DNA from: Gandjariella thermophila
Lineage (GTDB): Bacteria > Actinomycetota > Actinomycetes > Mycobacteriales > Pseudonocardiaceae
DNA: 64,000 bases
Assembly: GCF_005405885.1 (NCBI RefSeq)
Contig: NZ_BJFL01000002.1
Location: 186,001-250,000, forward strand
Direction: 5' to 3'
Shown here in pieces: positions 1 through 7,832 of the stretch (positions within the stretch are counted from its first letter, which is position 1; the number at the start of each line of letters is the position of its first letter). The translations under genes and the position numbers were made by a program. The notes under the pieces are model-generated. The model made no database searches. It was not told the DNA's origin and saw nothing but the letters and a program-made list of their open reading frames with translations.

Positions 1-1361
1 GTGAGGCCTCGACCGATGGTGCGGATCAGGTCGTCGCCGGCGGCGAACCCGGCGCTGTCGTTGACCGTCTTGAACCCGTCGATGTCCAGCCAGCCGACCG
101 CGAAGATCTCCCCGGCGGCGATGCGCCGCTCGATCTCCTGGCCTACCTGGTCGCTGCCGGGCAGCCGGGTGAGCGGGTTCAGCGCGGCCGCCTCCTCGAC
201 CTTCATCTCCGCGATGCCCCGAACCACGTCGGTCACCCGCACCACGCCGAGGCAGTGGAACGCCTCGTCCACCACGACCACGTCGTCGTTGATCCGGTTA
301 CGCTCCACCCCGGCGAGGGTGTCCAGCAGCTCCAGCGCGGTGGTGTCGGTGCGGACCAGGTGCGGCCGGTCGGCCAGCCGGGCGGCGTCGCGCTTGGCGT
401 GCAACGCGTGGCCGTACGGGCCGGTCACGGCGAGCAGGAAGCGGTTGCGGTCCAGCGTCCACCGCGGCCGGCTCTCCTCGTCCACCAGCACGACGCTGCT
501 CACCATCGGCTGGTTGGCCAGCACCGAGCGCACCTCCTCGGAGGTGGCGTCCGCGCGCAGCATGGTCGCCGGATGCAGGAAGTCGCTCACCCGCGGCCCT
601 GCGTTGCGGCGCCCCGGCAGGGTGGCGTCCGGGTCGGCCAGTTCGGTTGCGGCCGGCGGGATGGAGACCGTGGTGAGCGGCCGGCGGCTGGGTTGGGTGA
701 GCAGGTTGCCCTGGGCCAGGTGGACGCCCAGCCGGCGGAGCGTGGCGAGCTGCGCGTCGGTCTCCACGCCCACCGCGGCCAGTTGCGCGCCGATCCCCTC
801 GGCCAGCCGTATCAGGGACTCCAGCAGCGCGGTGCATCCGGGTTCGTCGGGCAGCCCGGAGATCACGCCACGGTCCACCTTCAGCAGTTCCGGGTTGGTC
901 TCGGCGAGCAGGGACAGCGGAGTGTCAGCGTCACCGAGGCCATCCAGGGCGATCCGGAAACCGGCGCGGCGGAGCATGGCCAGGCCCTCGATCAGCCCGC
1001 CCCGGGGCACCCGGCCGAACGGGCCACCGAGCTCCAGCACGATGTCCCGGGCCCGGCGACCGGTGTCCCGGAGCGCGTCGATGACCGGGTCGATCACCTC
1101 CGGCGGGCCGGCCGCGGTGATCGCCAGCAGGTTGACGTGCAGCGGAAGCAGCGTCTCGTGCTCGGCCGCGGCCCGGATGGCGCTGGCGGCCAGCGAGATG
1201 TCGGTCTCTACCAGGCGCCCGGCCCGCCCCGCGTCCCGGAAGACGTCGTGCACCGTTCTCGCGGTGGGCCGGGCGAGGGCCTCCACCGCGACAATGCCGC
1301 CGGTGTGCAGGTTGAACAGCGGCTGATATGCAAAGCGGACGTCGCCCAGCGGTGCAGCCAC
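1..1361 (-). CDS. EAL-CBS-GGDEF cyclic-di-GMP protein, C-terminus cut by window edge
   Basis: Reads on the minus strand from a GTG at 1361 without a stop to the window start. An EAL domain (about residues 10-225) shows VEALA (E27), HVNLL (N77), VLEL (E110), LLKVD (K161), GVET (E200) and QGNL. About residues 245-375 resemble a CBS pair, followed by the start of a GGDEF domain (NPLTRLPGS, then VGWLDIDGFKTVND). The GGDEF signature itself lies outside the window. The family makes or breaks cyclic-di-GMP; the EAL half here reads ALDGLGDADT where active enzymes have ALDDFG, so one metal-binding Asp is missing and phosphodiesterase activity is doubtful. No transmembrane segment is seen in the visible part. 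The ribosome binding site is weak and the start is uncertain by a few codons. Confidence 0.8.
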   Translation of the reverse strand, partial: MAAPLGDVRFAYQPLFNLHTGGIVAVEALARPTARTVHDVFRDAGRAGRLVETDISLAASAIRAAAEHETLLPLHVNLLAITAAGPPEVIDPVIDALRDTGRRARDIVLELGGPFGRVPRGGLIEGLAMLRRAGFRIALDGLGDADTPLSLLAETNPELLKVDRGVISGLPDEPGCTALLESLIRLAEGIGAQLAAVGVETDAQLATLRRLGVHLAQGNLLTQPSRRPLTTVSIPPAATELADPDATLPGRRNAGPRVSDFLHPATMLRADATSEEVRSVLANQPMVSSVVLVDEESRPRWTLDRNRFLLAVTGPYGHALHAKRDAARLADRPHLVRTDTTALELLDTLAGVERNRINDDVVVVDEAFHCLGVVRVTDVVRGIAEMKVEEAAALNPLTRLPGSDQVGQEIERRIAAGEIFAVGWLDIDGFKTVNDSAGFAAGDDLIRTIGRGL

Positions 1362-1551
1362 GCACCGATACTGCCCGTAGACACTGGCCCTTGCCGAGGG
1401 GCTTCACCAGGTGTTCACGCTGATGCGGCCGGAATCACCGCGCCCAAGGCGCGGCGTCAAACATCAAAATGGCTCAACCGCAAGGAGTAAGCGCTTTCCC
1501 GATGATCGTTCCACGATGTGGGAGAGATGTCGCCGTGGTGTTGTTCGCCGG

Positions 1552-2727
1552 TCATCGGTGGGTGCGGTGCGGGCCCGGCCAGGCCAGCCGGCCGCGCAGC
1601 GGCCACCCGGCAGCGGCGAACAGCGCGGCCATCGCGCCCGCGGTGCCGGCCAGGTCGGTGCGCCCGGACAGGTAGGCCCGCTGATGGTCCTCGGCCAGCC
1701 GGAAGAACAGCTCGAAGAACGCGGGCACCTCCCGGGGCGGCACGGCGAGCAGCGCGGCCAGCCCTCGCCGGCGCAGCGCGTGCACCGCCAGCGCCGCCGG
1801 TGGCCACACCGCGTGCCAGGCCACGCGTGCCGCGGCCGCCGGGCCGTGCCGCAGCCCGGTGGCGACCGCCGCCGCCACCGCGGGCGCGGTGCGCAGCGCC
1901 GAGGCCACGTGGTAGCCGGTGGCCGGATGCACCATCCCGGCCGCCACGCCGAACGGCACCGCCCGGCCCGGCCGGGGAAGCGGCAGGTCCAGCGGGATGC
2001 GCACGTGCTCCTCGGCCATCGCGTCGGCGACCGGGACGCCGAGCGCGCCGAGCCGCATCCGCAGTCGGTCGCGCAGCACCTCGCGGGGCAGGCCGGGGCG
2101 GCGGGCCAGCGAGGTCTCCTCGACCAGCACCCGGCCCGCCGCAAGGGGCACGGCGTACAGGAACGTCGCGGCGTCGCCCGCCGGGCCGGCCGGATGCGTC
2201 CAGTCCATCAGCAGCGCCTCGCCCGGGCCGAGCACCGGGTAGACCGCCGTGGCCGGCAGCACCAGCCCGGCCGCGGTCTGCTCGGCCGGCGGACGGCGGG
2301 GTCGGCCGCCGGTGAGCGCGCGGCGCACGCCCGAGGCGTCCACCACCACGGCCGCCGCGAGCCGGTGGCCGTCGGCGAGCCGCACCGTGGAGCCGGAGCG
2401 GCCGTGCTCGGCGCCGACCACCCGGCCGGCCCGGACCCGCACGTCCGGGTGGGTCAGGTGGTCGCGCAGGCCGGCGTTGCGCAGCACCAGGTACTCGCGG
2501 GTGATCCGGTGGTCGGCAGCGGCCACCGCCCGCACCACCGCCGGCCGGGCGGCCACCGCCGCAGCCGGCAGGTCGGCGGGCAGTTCGTCGGCCCAGGCAG
2601 CGTAGGTGGCCGGCCAGTCCCGCCACGGATCCTCGTCGACCAGGGTGGTTGACAGCCCGCGCGCGGCGCAGCTCGCGGCCACCGCCCATCCCGCCGGCCC
2701 GCCGCCGGCCACCAGCACGTCCACCAC
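1552..2727 (-). CDS. crtY: Lycopene cyclase (CrtY/CrtL type), FAD-dependent
   Basis: About 391 residues. The N-terminus VDVLVAGGGPAGWA is a dinucleotide-binding fold, followed by WPATYAAWADELP, which corresponds to the W-P-N-T/N-Y-x-x-W-x-D-E signature of lycopene cyclases. Further family motifs are EQTAAG, LLMDWTHP, FLYAVP with VLVEETSLA, and AAGMVHPATGY near the C-terminus. The family cyclises the ends of lycopene to beta-ionone rings. In-frame GTG codons at 2727 or 2724 start right at the FAD motif; an upstream start at 2748 would add seven unconserved residues. No phytoene synthase or desaturase gene lies nearby, so it is an orphan carotenoid gene. It is divergent from the dGTPase gene, 63 bp away. 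Confidence 0.85.
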   Translation of the reverse strand: MVDVLVAGGGPAGWAVAASCAARGLSTTLVDEDPWRDWPATYAAWADELPADLPAAAVAARPAVVRAVAAADHRITREYLVLRNAGLRDHLTHPDVRVRAGRVVGAEHGRSGSTVRLADGHRLAAAVVVDASGVRRALTGGRPRRPPAEQTAAGLVLPATAVYPVLGPGEALLMDWTHPAGPAGDAATFLYAVPLAAGRVLVEETSLARRPGLPREVLRDRLRMRLGALGVPVADAMAEEHVRIPLDLPLPRPGRAVPFGVAAGMVHPATGYHVASALRTAPAVAAAVATGLRHGPAAAARVAWHAVWPPAALAVHALRRRGLAALLAVPPREVPAFFELFFRLAEDHQRAYLSGRTDLAGTAGAMAALFAAAGWPLRGRLAWPGPHRTHR

Positions 2728-2790
2728 ACCGCGATGACAGCACAGCATGCGTCCCGCCCGCGGTCACCGGGCACGGCTAACGTCTGCGGC

Positions 2791-4383
2791 ATGCCCGATC
2801 AGGACTTCCTGCCCGACCACGACACCGACCCGAGGGCGCGGCGCCGATCCGGCCGCACGCCCCGCACGGCTGGCGCGACCGACCTCGCGGCCAACCCCTT
2901 CCGGGTGGATCACGACCGGGTGGCCACCTCGCCGTTCTTCGCCCGGCTGGCCGGGGTGACTCAGGTGATCAGCCCGACCGGGTCCGGGCTGCTGGTGCAC
3001 AACCGCCTGACGCACAGCCTGAAGGTCGCCCAGGTGGCGCGAGCCATCGCCGAGCGGCTGAACGACCGTCCCGAACTGACTGGCGTGCTGGACAAGCTGG
3101 GCGGCTGCCACCCGGACGTGGCCGAGGCCGCCGCGCTCGCGCACGACCTGGGTCACCCGCCGTTCGGTCACCTCGGCGAGCAGGTGCTGGACCGGATCGC
3201 CCGGCACCGGTTCGGGCTGCCGGACGGCTTCGAGGGCAACGCACAGTCGTTCCGCATCGTCACCACCACCGACGTGCGCGGACCCGCCGCCGTCGGTCTG
3301 GACCTCACCGCCGCGGTCCGTGCCGCGCTGCTGAAGTACCCGTGGGGCCGGCTGGCCCATCCCGAGCCGCACCCGCGCACGTTCGCCGCGCCACCGCGGG
3401 GCGCCGCCGAGCCGGCGGACGCGCCCGGCACCGGGTCGGCGAAGTTCTCCGCGTACGTGACCGAGCTGGAGGACCTGGTGCAGGCCAGGGCCCCGTTCGT
3501 GGGCCGGCTGGAACCCTGGCAGCAGACCGTGGAGGCGTCGGTGATGGACACCGCCGACGACATCGCCTACGCCATCCACGACCTGGAGGACTTCCACCGG
3601 CTCGGCGTGCTGCAGCACGCCACCGTGGCCGCCGAGCTGGGCAGCTGGCGCCGCAACGCGGTCGAGCTGGCCGGTGCCTCGACCGCGGAGCTGACCGCGC
3701 AGTCCCGCCGGCCGGGCCGGTCGCTGGAGCTGCTGCGCCGCCGGCTGCACGCCAAGGACGCCTGGGCGGTGGACGACGAGGCGTTCGCCGCCGCGGTCGC
3801 CCGGGTGCACAGCGAGCTGGTGGACGGGCTGCTGGCGGTGCCGTTCGACGGCTCGGTGGAGGCGGAGCAGGCGGTCGCCCAGTTCTCCGCCGGATGGACC
3901 GCGCGGCTCGTCGACGGGGTCGGCGTGCTCACCGAGCCGTCCACCCGCTCCGGGCATGTGGTGCTGGCCAGCCAGCAGTGGCATGAGGTACAGGTGCTCA
4001 AGTTCGTGCACCGCCGGTTCGTGCTGCTGCGTCCCGACCTCGCGCTGCACCAGCGGGGCCAGGCGCGGCTGCTCGGCACCCTGGTCGAGGCGCTGGACGC
4101 CTGGCTGGGCGACCGGCACGAGGCGGACCGGCTGCCCCGCCGGCTGCACGACCTGGTCGAGCTGGCCGACGGAGAGTACCGGGCCCTGGCCGCCCGCGAG
4201 CCCCGGCTGCTCGCCGGGGCAACCGGGGAACACCCCACCGGCCGGGACGAGGTGCGTGCGCTGGTCCGCGGCCGGGCGGTGGTGGACTTCGTCGCCTCGC
4301 TCACCGACAGCCAGGCGGTCGCGCTCCTGGACGCGCTGTCCGGCCGCACCGGCCAACTCTGGACCGACACGTTCGTCCTGTGA
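2791..4383 (+). CDS. dgt: Deoxyguanosinetriphosphate triphosphohydrolase-like HD protein
   Basis: 530 residues, usual for the family. The HD-domain metal ligands are visible: LVHNRLTHSLKVAQV, ALAHDLGHPPFGHLGE and MDTADDIAYAIHDLEDF. The family hydrolyses dGTP (or other dNTPs) to deoxynucleoside and triphosphate, controlling dNTP pools in the cytoplasm. I chose ATG 2791 because a TAACGT -10-like hexamer ends 7 nt before it, the pattern of an actinobacterial leaderless transcript; an upstream in-frame ATG at 2734 would overlap the crtY start region. It converges with the XRE-like gene, with 7 bp between stops. Confidence 0.9.
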   Translation: MPDQDFLPDHDTDPRARRRSGRTPRTAGATDLAANPFRVDHDRVATSPFFARLAGVTQVISPTGSGLLVHNRLTHSLKVAQVARAIAERLNDRPELTGVLDKLGGCHPDVAEAAALAHDLGHPPFGHLGEQVLDRIARHRFGLPDGFEGNAQSFRIVTTTDVRGPAAVGLDLTAAVRAALLKYPWGRLAHPEPHPRTFAAPPRGAAEPADAPGTGSAKFSAYVTELEDLVQARAPFVGRLEPWQQTVEASVMDTADDIAYAIHDLEDFHRLGVLQHATVAAELGSWRRNAVELAGASTAELTAQSRRPGRSLELLRRRLHAKDAWAVDDEAFAAAVARVHSELVDGLLAVPFDGSVEAEQAVAQFSAGWTARLVDGVGVLTEPSTRSGHVVLASQQWHEVQVLKFVHRRFVLLRPDLALHQRGQARLLGTLVEALDAWLGDRHEADRLPRRLHDLVELADGEYRALAAREPRLLAGATGEHPTGRDEVRALVRGRAVVDFVASLTDSQAVALLDALSGRTGQLWTDTFVL

Positions 4384-4390
4384 CCGTGCC

Positions 4391-5383
4391 CTATGCGGAA
4401 GTTCGCTGGTCTCGCCACTCCCAGCCGATGCCGAACACGCCGGGGCCGAAGCCCAGCGCCACCGCGTGCACCCCGCCGGAGGCGTCCAGGGCGAGGTTGC
4501 GGCGGCGGGACCGCTCGTCCTCGCCGATCAGCGTGCTGAACTGCTGGCAGCGCGCGGGCAGCGCCTCCGGACTGAACCGCACCTCGACCACGTACTCCCG
4601 GGCCGGCAGGCGGAACTTGCGGCAGTAGACGTCGCCGCCGCGCGGGTACGGCGGGCCGGGGTTGACCAGCTCGTACTCCATGATCAGCGTGTCGCCCCTG
4701 GCGAGCGGCTGGTCGAAGAGCAGCTCCGCGACGAGGATGCGCCGGTCGTCGTCGGTGGTGGTGCGGCCCAGCCGGCAGTTGCGCAGCCCCGTCAACTCGG
4801 GCAGGCACCCGGGTGCCTCCGAGTCGTAGACGAGGATCCACCGGTCCGGGCCGTCGTCCTCGGCGCGCAGCACCTGCCGCACGCGCAGCGAGCGCTGGCC
4901 ACGGTCCGGGCCGATCTCGCAGCGGTCCTGCTGGCTGATCCGCCCGAGCTGACCGTCCGAGCTGGTGTCCACCTTGGCCAGCAGGCCGGCCAGGTGCTCG
5001 CGCCGGGACCACAGGGCGTCGATCGGCAGCAGCCGGGAGGCGTGGCTGCGCCGGCCGCGTGGCCGGGGCGGGCCGAGCAGCGCGGACAGCGCCATGGGCG
5101 GCAGCGCCAGCACTGCCTCGAGTTGCCGCAGCGCCTCCAGCGACTCGGGGCGTTCCGGCCGTCGCCGGCCGGACTGCCAGTAACTGAGCGTGGCCACGCT
5201 GATGGTCACGCCGCGCAGGGCCAGGCGGTGCTGGATCCGGTCCAGGCTGAGCCGGCTGGCCCTGATCGCCGCGCGCAGGGCGTCCGGGAAGGGTCCGGTG
5301 ACCAGGAGCTGGGACAGGTCGTGCCGGGCCGAGGGGGTGGTGCCACTGGCGAAGTCCGATACCTGACGAGCCGCGATCGACAT
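4391..5383 (-). CDS. XRE-like helix-turn-helix protein with an unassigned C-terminal domain
   Basis: 330 residues. About residues 25-85 form a divergent helix-turn-helix (PDALRAAIRASRLSLDRIQ, then SVATLSYWQSGRRRPER), matching how XRE-type actinobacterial regulators begin. The remaining 230 residues are beta-rich with no recognised enzyme motif, and the C-terminus (GPGVFGIGWEWRDQRTS) is typical of uncharacterised actinomycete proteins. Likely a cytoplasmic DNA-binding regulator whose ligand and targets are unknown. It is divergent from the next gene with about 175 bp between starts, so that intergenic space probably holds both promoters. Confidence 0.65.
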   Translation of the reverse strand: MSIAARQVSDFASGTTPSARHDLSQLLVTGPFPDALRAAIRASRLSLDRIQHRLALRGVTISVATLSYWQSGRRRPERPESLEALRQLEAVLALPPMALSALLGPPRPRGRRSHASRLLPIDALWSRREHLAGLLAKVDTSSDGQLGRISQQDRCEIGPDRGQRSLRVRQVLRAEDDGPDRWILVYDSEAPGCLPELTGLRNCRLGRTTTDDDRRILVAELLFDQPLARGDTLIMEYELVNPGPPYPRGGDVYCRKFRLPAREYVVEVRFSPEALPARCQQFSTLIGEDERSRRRNLALDASGGVHAVALGFGPGVFGIGWEWRDQRTSA

Positions 5384-5558
5384 GGTGACTCCCCGCTGTC
5401 ACTTCGCACGCTCTCGTGACCCTACTGCCGCCGGTCGTGGGATCCGCTAGCCCGGAAGGAGCCAACCTGAGGCGCGAACGGTGCACCCTCGCGCCACGCC
5501 CGTGTCCCGACCCGCGGCGATCACCCCACGACCGTGGAAAACGACCTACCGTGAGAAC

Positions 5559-6161
5559 GTGACCGGGCAGCAGCAGGACGAGGTGCCGGCGCGGGCCACC
5601 GGTGGGGGGCTGGAGCCGGACGACGCGCTCGCCGACGTGGCCATCGCCCTGCTGGGCCGCGGCGAGCACCGGGTGGTTCACCTGCTGGACGTGCTGGACG
5701 GTGCCGCGGCCACACCGGCGGACGTGGTACGGGCCGGCGACGATCTGCTGCCCCGGCTGGCGCACGAGAACATGCTCGGATCCGCGCTGGCTGCGGCCAG
5801 GGCGGTGCTGCGGCCGGGCGGGTTACTCGTGGTGGCCGTGCCCGAGCTGGACCGGTTGCGGCGGCTGCGGCCGATCGCCCCGCCGCCCCGGGTGTCCGGG
5901 CGCGGCGAGCGCCGGCAGGTCACCGTGCAGCTGTGGGACTGGGCCGAGGACGGTGAGTCCTACGGCCTGGAGGTGGTCCAGCTGGTGCGCCGGGACAACA
6001 CCTGGGAGGTGGCCACCGCGGTGTCCACCCGGCACCGGGTGCTGACCGCCGAGCGGATCTCCGCCGAACTCGCCGAGGCGGGGTTCACCGGGGTGCGTCG
6101 GTTGTCCCCACGCGAGTGCGGCCACCCCTTGCCGGTGTGGGTGGCGGTGGCCCCGTGGTGA
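5559..6161 (+). CDS. Degenerate methyltransferase-like protein
   Basis: 200 residues from GTG 5559. That start is preferred because a TACCGT hexamer lies at 5547-5552, 6 nt upstream, as in a leaderless transcript; an in-frame start at 5481 exists. Residues 85-115 (AAARAVLRPGGLLVVAVPELD) look like the post-motif-II strand of class I SAM methyltransferases, and the C-terminal part (ELAEAGFTGVRRL) also fits. The glycine-rich SAM-binding motif I (DxGxGxG) is absent. It may be a non-catalytic relative or a truncated descendant. It lies 7 bp before the acVLRF1 gene on the same strand, so they are probably co-transcribed and may share a role around stalled ribosomes (inference). Confidence 0.6.
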   Translation: MTGQQQDEVPARATGGGLEPDDALADVAIALLGRGEHRVVHLLDVLDGAAATPADVVRAGDDLLPRLAHENMLGSALAAARAVLRPGGLLVVAVPELDRLRRLRPIAPPPRVSGRGERRQVTVQLWDWAEDGESYGLEVVQLVRRDNTWEVATAVSTRHRVLTAERISAELAEAGFTGVRRLSPRECGHPLPVWVAVAPW

Positions 6162-6168
6162 TGCGCTG

Positions 6169-6843
6169 ATGCGGGTGCGCCCGGTGGCCGGCGGCGGCCG
6201 CGCGGTCGAGGTGCCGCCAGCGCGGCTGGCTGGCTGGTTCGAGCGCTTCGCCGAGCGGCACGGCGGCGTGCGGCACACCCAGCTGGAGCCGCGGCGGGTG
6301 CGGGTGGCGGCCGCCGACGGCGCGGTGGCCGAGGTGGACGTCCCGTTCGGCGGGCTGGCCGGGCCGCCGGCGGAACACCCCGGCCTGCACGTCGACCCGC
6401 TGGTGGCGCACCTCCAGCGGCCCCGGCGGATCGGGCTGCTGCTGGTCCGGCTGGGCGGGCACAGCGTCGGCATCGCCGAGGCCGGCCGGGTGGTCGCGTC
6501 GGCGACCGACCGGCGGCTGGTGCACGGCCGGCACAGGGCGGGCGGCTGGTCCCAGCAGCGGTTCGCCCGCCGCCGGGAGGGCCAGGCCCGGCGGGCGCTG
6601 CACGCGGCGGCCGCGGACGCCGCCCGGGTGCTGCTGCCCCGGCTGGCCGAACTGGATGCTGTGGTGCTGGGCGGGGATCGGCAGGCGCTGGACACGCTGC
6701 GCGCCGACCCCCGACTCGCCGAGCTGATGGCGCGGGCCGAGCCGAGGGTGCTCGACGTTCCCGAACCCCGCCGCGACGTGCTGGACCAGGCGGCGGCGCG
6801 GGCGCTCGCGGTGGAGGTCGTGGTCCGCGAGCCGGGGGAGTAG
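6169..6843 (+). CDS. acVLRF1-family peptidyl-tRNA hydrolase (Vms1-like release factor)
   Basis: 224 residues. The loop GGWSQQRFARRRE (residues 125-137) is the actinobacterial counterpart of the GGQ/GxxQ catalytic loop of eRF1 and Vms1, and the flanking sequence (RIGLLLVRLGGHSVGIAE; LDAVVLGGDRQALDTL) matches the eRF1 domain-2-like fold of the family. Members of the Vms1/VLRF1 group cut the peptidyl-tRNA on stalled, split ribosomes. Recognition is by motif only. It follows the methyltransferase-like gene by 7 bp and converges on the SDR gene. Confidence 0.75.
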   Translation: MRVRPVAGGGRAVEVPPARLAGWFERFAERHGGVRHTQLEPRRVRVAAADGAVAEVDVPFGGLAGPPAEHPGLHVDPLVAHLQRPRRIGLLLVRLGGHSVGIAEAGRVVASATDRRLVHGRHRAGGWSQQRFARRREGQARRALHAAAADAARVLLPRLAELDAVVLGGDRQALDTLRADPRLAELMARAEPRVLDVPEPRRDVLDQAAARALAVEVVVREPGE

Positions 6844-6858
6844 CCCCGGGAGTTCGCC

Positions 6859-7644
6859 TCAGCCGAGGCTGCCGGTGGCCAGCAGGCCGCCGTCCACCCG
6901 CACGGTCTCTCCGGTGATCCAGTCCGCGGCGTCCGAGGCGAGGAACGCGACCAGCCGCGCCACGTCCTCCGGGGTGCCCAGCCGCTTCGCCGGGTAGGCG
7001 GCGCTCGCCTCGTCCTCCCGACCGGTGTACAGCGCCTCGGCGAACTTGGTCTTCACCACGGCCGGGGCGACCGCGTTCACCCGCACCTTCGGCCCGAGCT
7101 GCCAGGCCAGCTCCTCGGTGAGCCGGATCAGCGCGGCCTTGCTGGCGCCGTAGATGCCGAGCACCCCGGAGGAGCGCAGCCCGGCCACCGACGCGATGTT
7201 CACGATGCTGCCGCCATGCTCGGCCTGCCACGCCTTCCAGGCCAGCTGCACGAAGCCGAGTGCGCCGACGACGTTGGTGTCGAAGATCTTGCGGGCCGCG
7301 TTCAGGTCGGCGTCCGGCAGGAAACCGAAGGTCGGGTTGATCCCGGTGTTGTTGACCAGCACGTCCAGCCGGCCGAACCGGTCCATGGTCTGGCGGACCA
7401 CCTCGGCCCGGTCCTCGTCCGCGCCCGCGTTGCCGGCCACCGCGAGCACCCGGTCACCCGCGCCGCCGGCGTGCGCCTCGACGAGTTCCTTGGCCGCCTC
7501 GTTCAGCGGTTCGGCCTTGCGCGAGGTGATCGCCACGGCCGCGCCGCGGTCGAGCAGTTCGGCCGCGATGGCCAGCCCGATGCCCCTGCTGCTGCCGGTG
7601 ACCAGCGCCACCCGGCCGGCGAAGTCGGTACGAGGTTCGGTCAT
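6859..7644 (-). CDS. Short-chain dehydrogenase/reductase, FabG-like
   Basis: 261 residues, a classical SDR. The cofactor motif TGSSRGIG is near residue 16 and NNTG near residue 98. The catalytic Ser lies in NIASVAGL, the Tyr/Lys pair in YGASKAA, and the C-terminus GETVRVDGGLLATGSLG is typical of FabG-like enzymes. A basic residue after the glycine motif favours NADP(H). The substrate is unknown: the group covers 3-oxoacyl reductases and many alcohol dehydrogenases. It is transcribed divergently from the ABC-F operon, with about 190 bp holding both promoters. Confidence 0.9.
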   Translation of the reverse strand: MTEPRTDFAGRVALVTGSSRGIGLAIAAELLDRGAAVAITSRKAEPLNEAAKELVEAHAGGAGDRVLAVAGNAGADEDRAEVVRQTMDRFGRLDVLVNNTGINPTFGFLPDADLNAARKIFDTNVVGALGFVQLAWKAWQAEHGGSIVNIASVAGLRSSGVLGIYGASKAALIRLTEELAWQLGPKVRVNAVAPAVVKTKFAEALYTGREDEASAAYPAKRLGTPEDVARLVAFLASDAADWITGETVRVDGGLLATGSLG

Positions 7645-7725
7645 ACGCGCACTCTAGGCCCCGGTTACCGGCGGGTAGATCCCGAGGTGGCCGGTGGCGG
7701 TCCCAATCCGGTTGGCGGCGGCACG

Positions 7726-7795
7726 TAAACTCCCTTGGTGGTCGTTCTGCTGGATTAGCCCCGCGCCCGCGGCCCCGGTGCCCCACCGGCCGCGG
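7726..7795 (+). promoter_or_regulatory. -10 element, leader ORF and hairpin ahead of the ABC-F gene
   Basis: A TAAACT -10-like hexamer lies at 7726-7731. Exactly 6 nt downstream, GTG 7738 opens a six-codon frame ending in TAG at 7756-7758. A stem-loop then follows: 7767-7772 pairs with 7790-7795 (CCGCGG each), and 7777-7780 (GGTG) with 7784-7787 (CACC), with a small internal bulge. The real gene starts 38 nt later at TTG 7833 behind GGAG. No convincing -35 is visible. The arrangement resembles translation-attenuation leaders of ribosome-protecting ABC-F genes, but function is inferred only. Confidence 0.4.
7738..7758 (+). CDS. Candidate six-residue leader peptide (VVVLLD)
   Basis: The frame GTG-GTC-GTT-CTG-CTG-GAT-TAG begins 6 nt after a -10-like hexamer, the usual spacing of leaderless starts in actinobacteria. 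It ends 8 nt before a GC-rich stem-loop upstream of the ABC-F start. A hydrophobic run of Val/Leu codons is compatible with drug-dependent stalling, but six codons can occur by chance. Confidence 0.3.
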   Translation: MVVLLD

Positions 7796-7832
7796 TGACG
7801 ATGTCCACGACCACCCACCCTGGAGCCCTCGC

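Noticed and set aside
1411-2652. Plus-strand frame opposite the lycopene cyclase gene
   Set aside because: Arg/Gly/His-rich shadow translation; the minus-strand cyclase carries all recognisable motifs.
2764-4356. 530-codon minus-strand frame opposite dgt
   Set aside because: No motif and composition typical of antisense translation; the plus-strand protein has the complete HD site.
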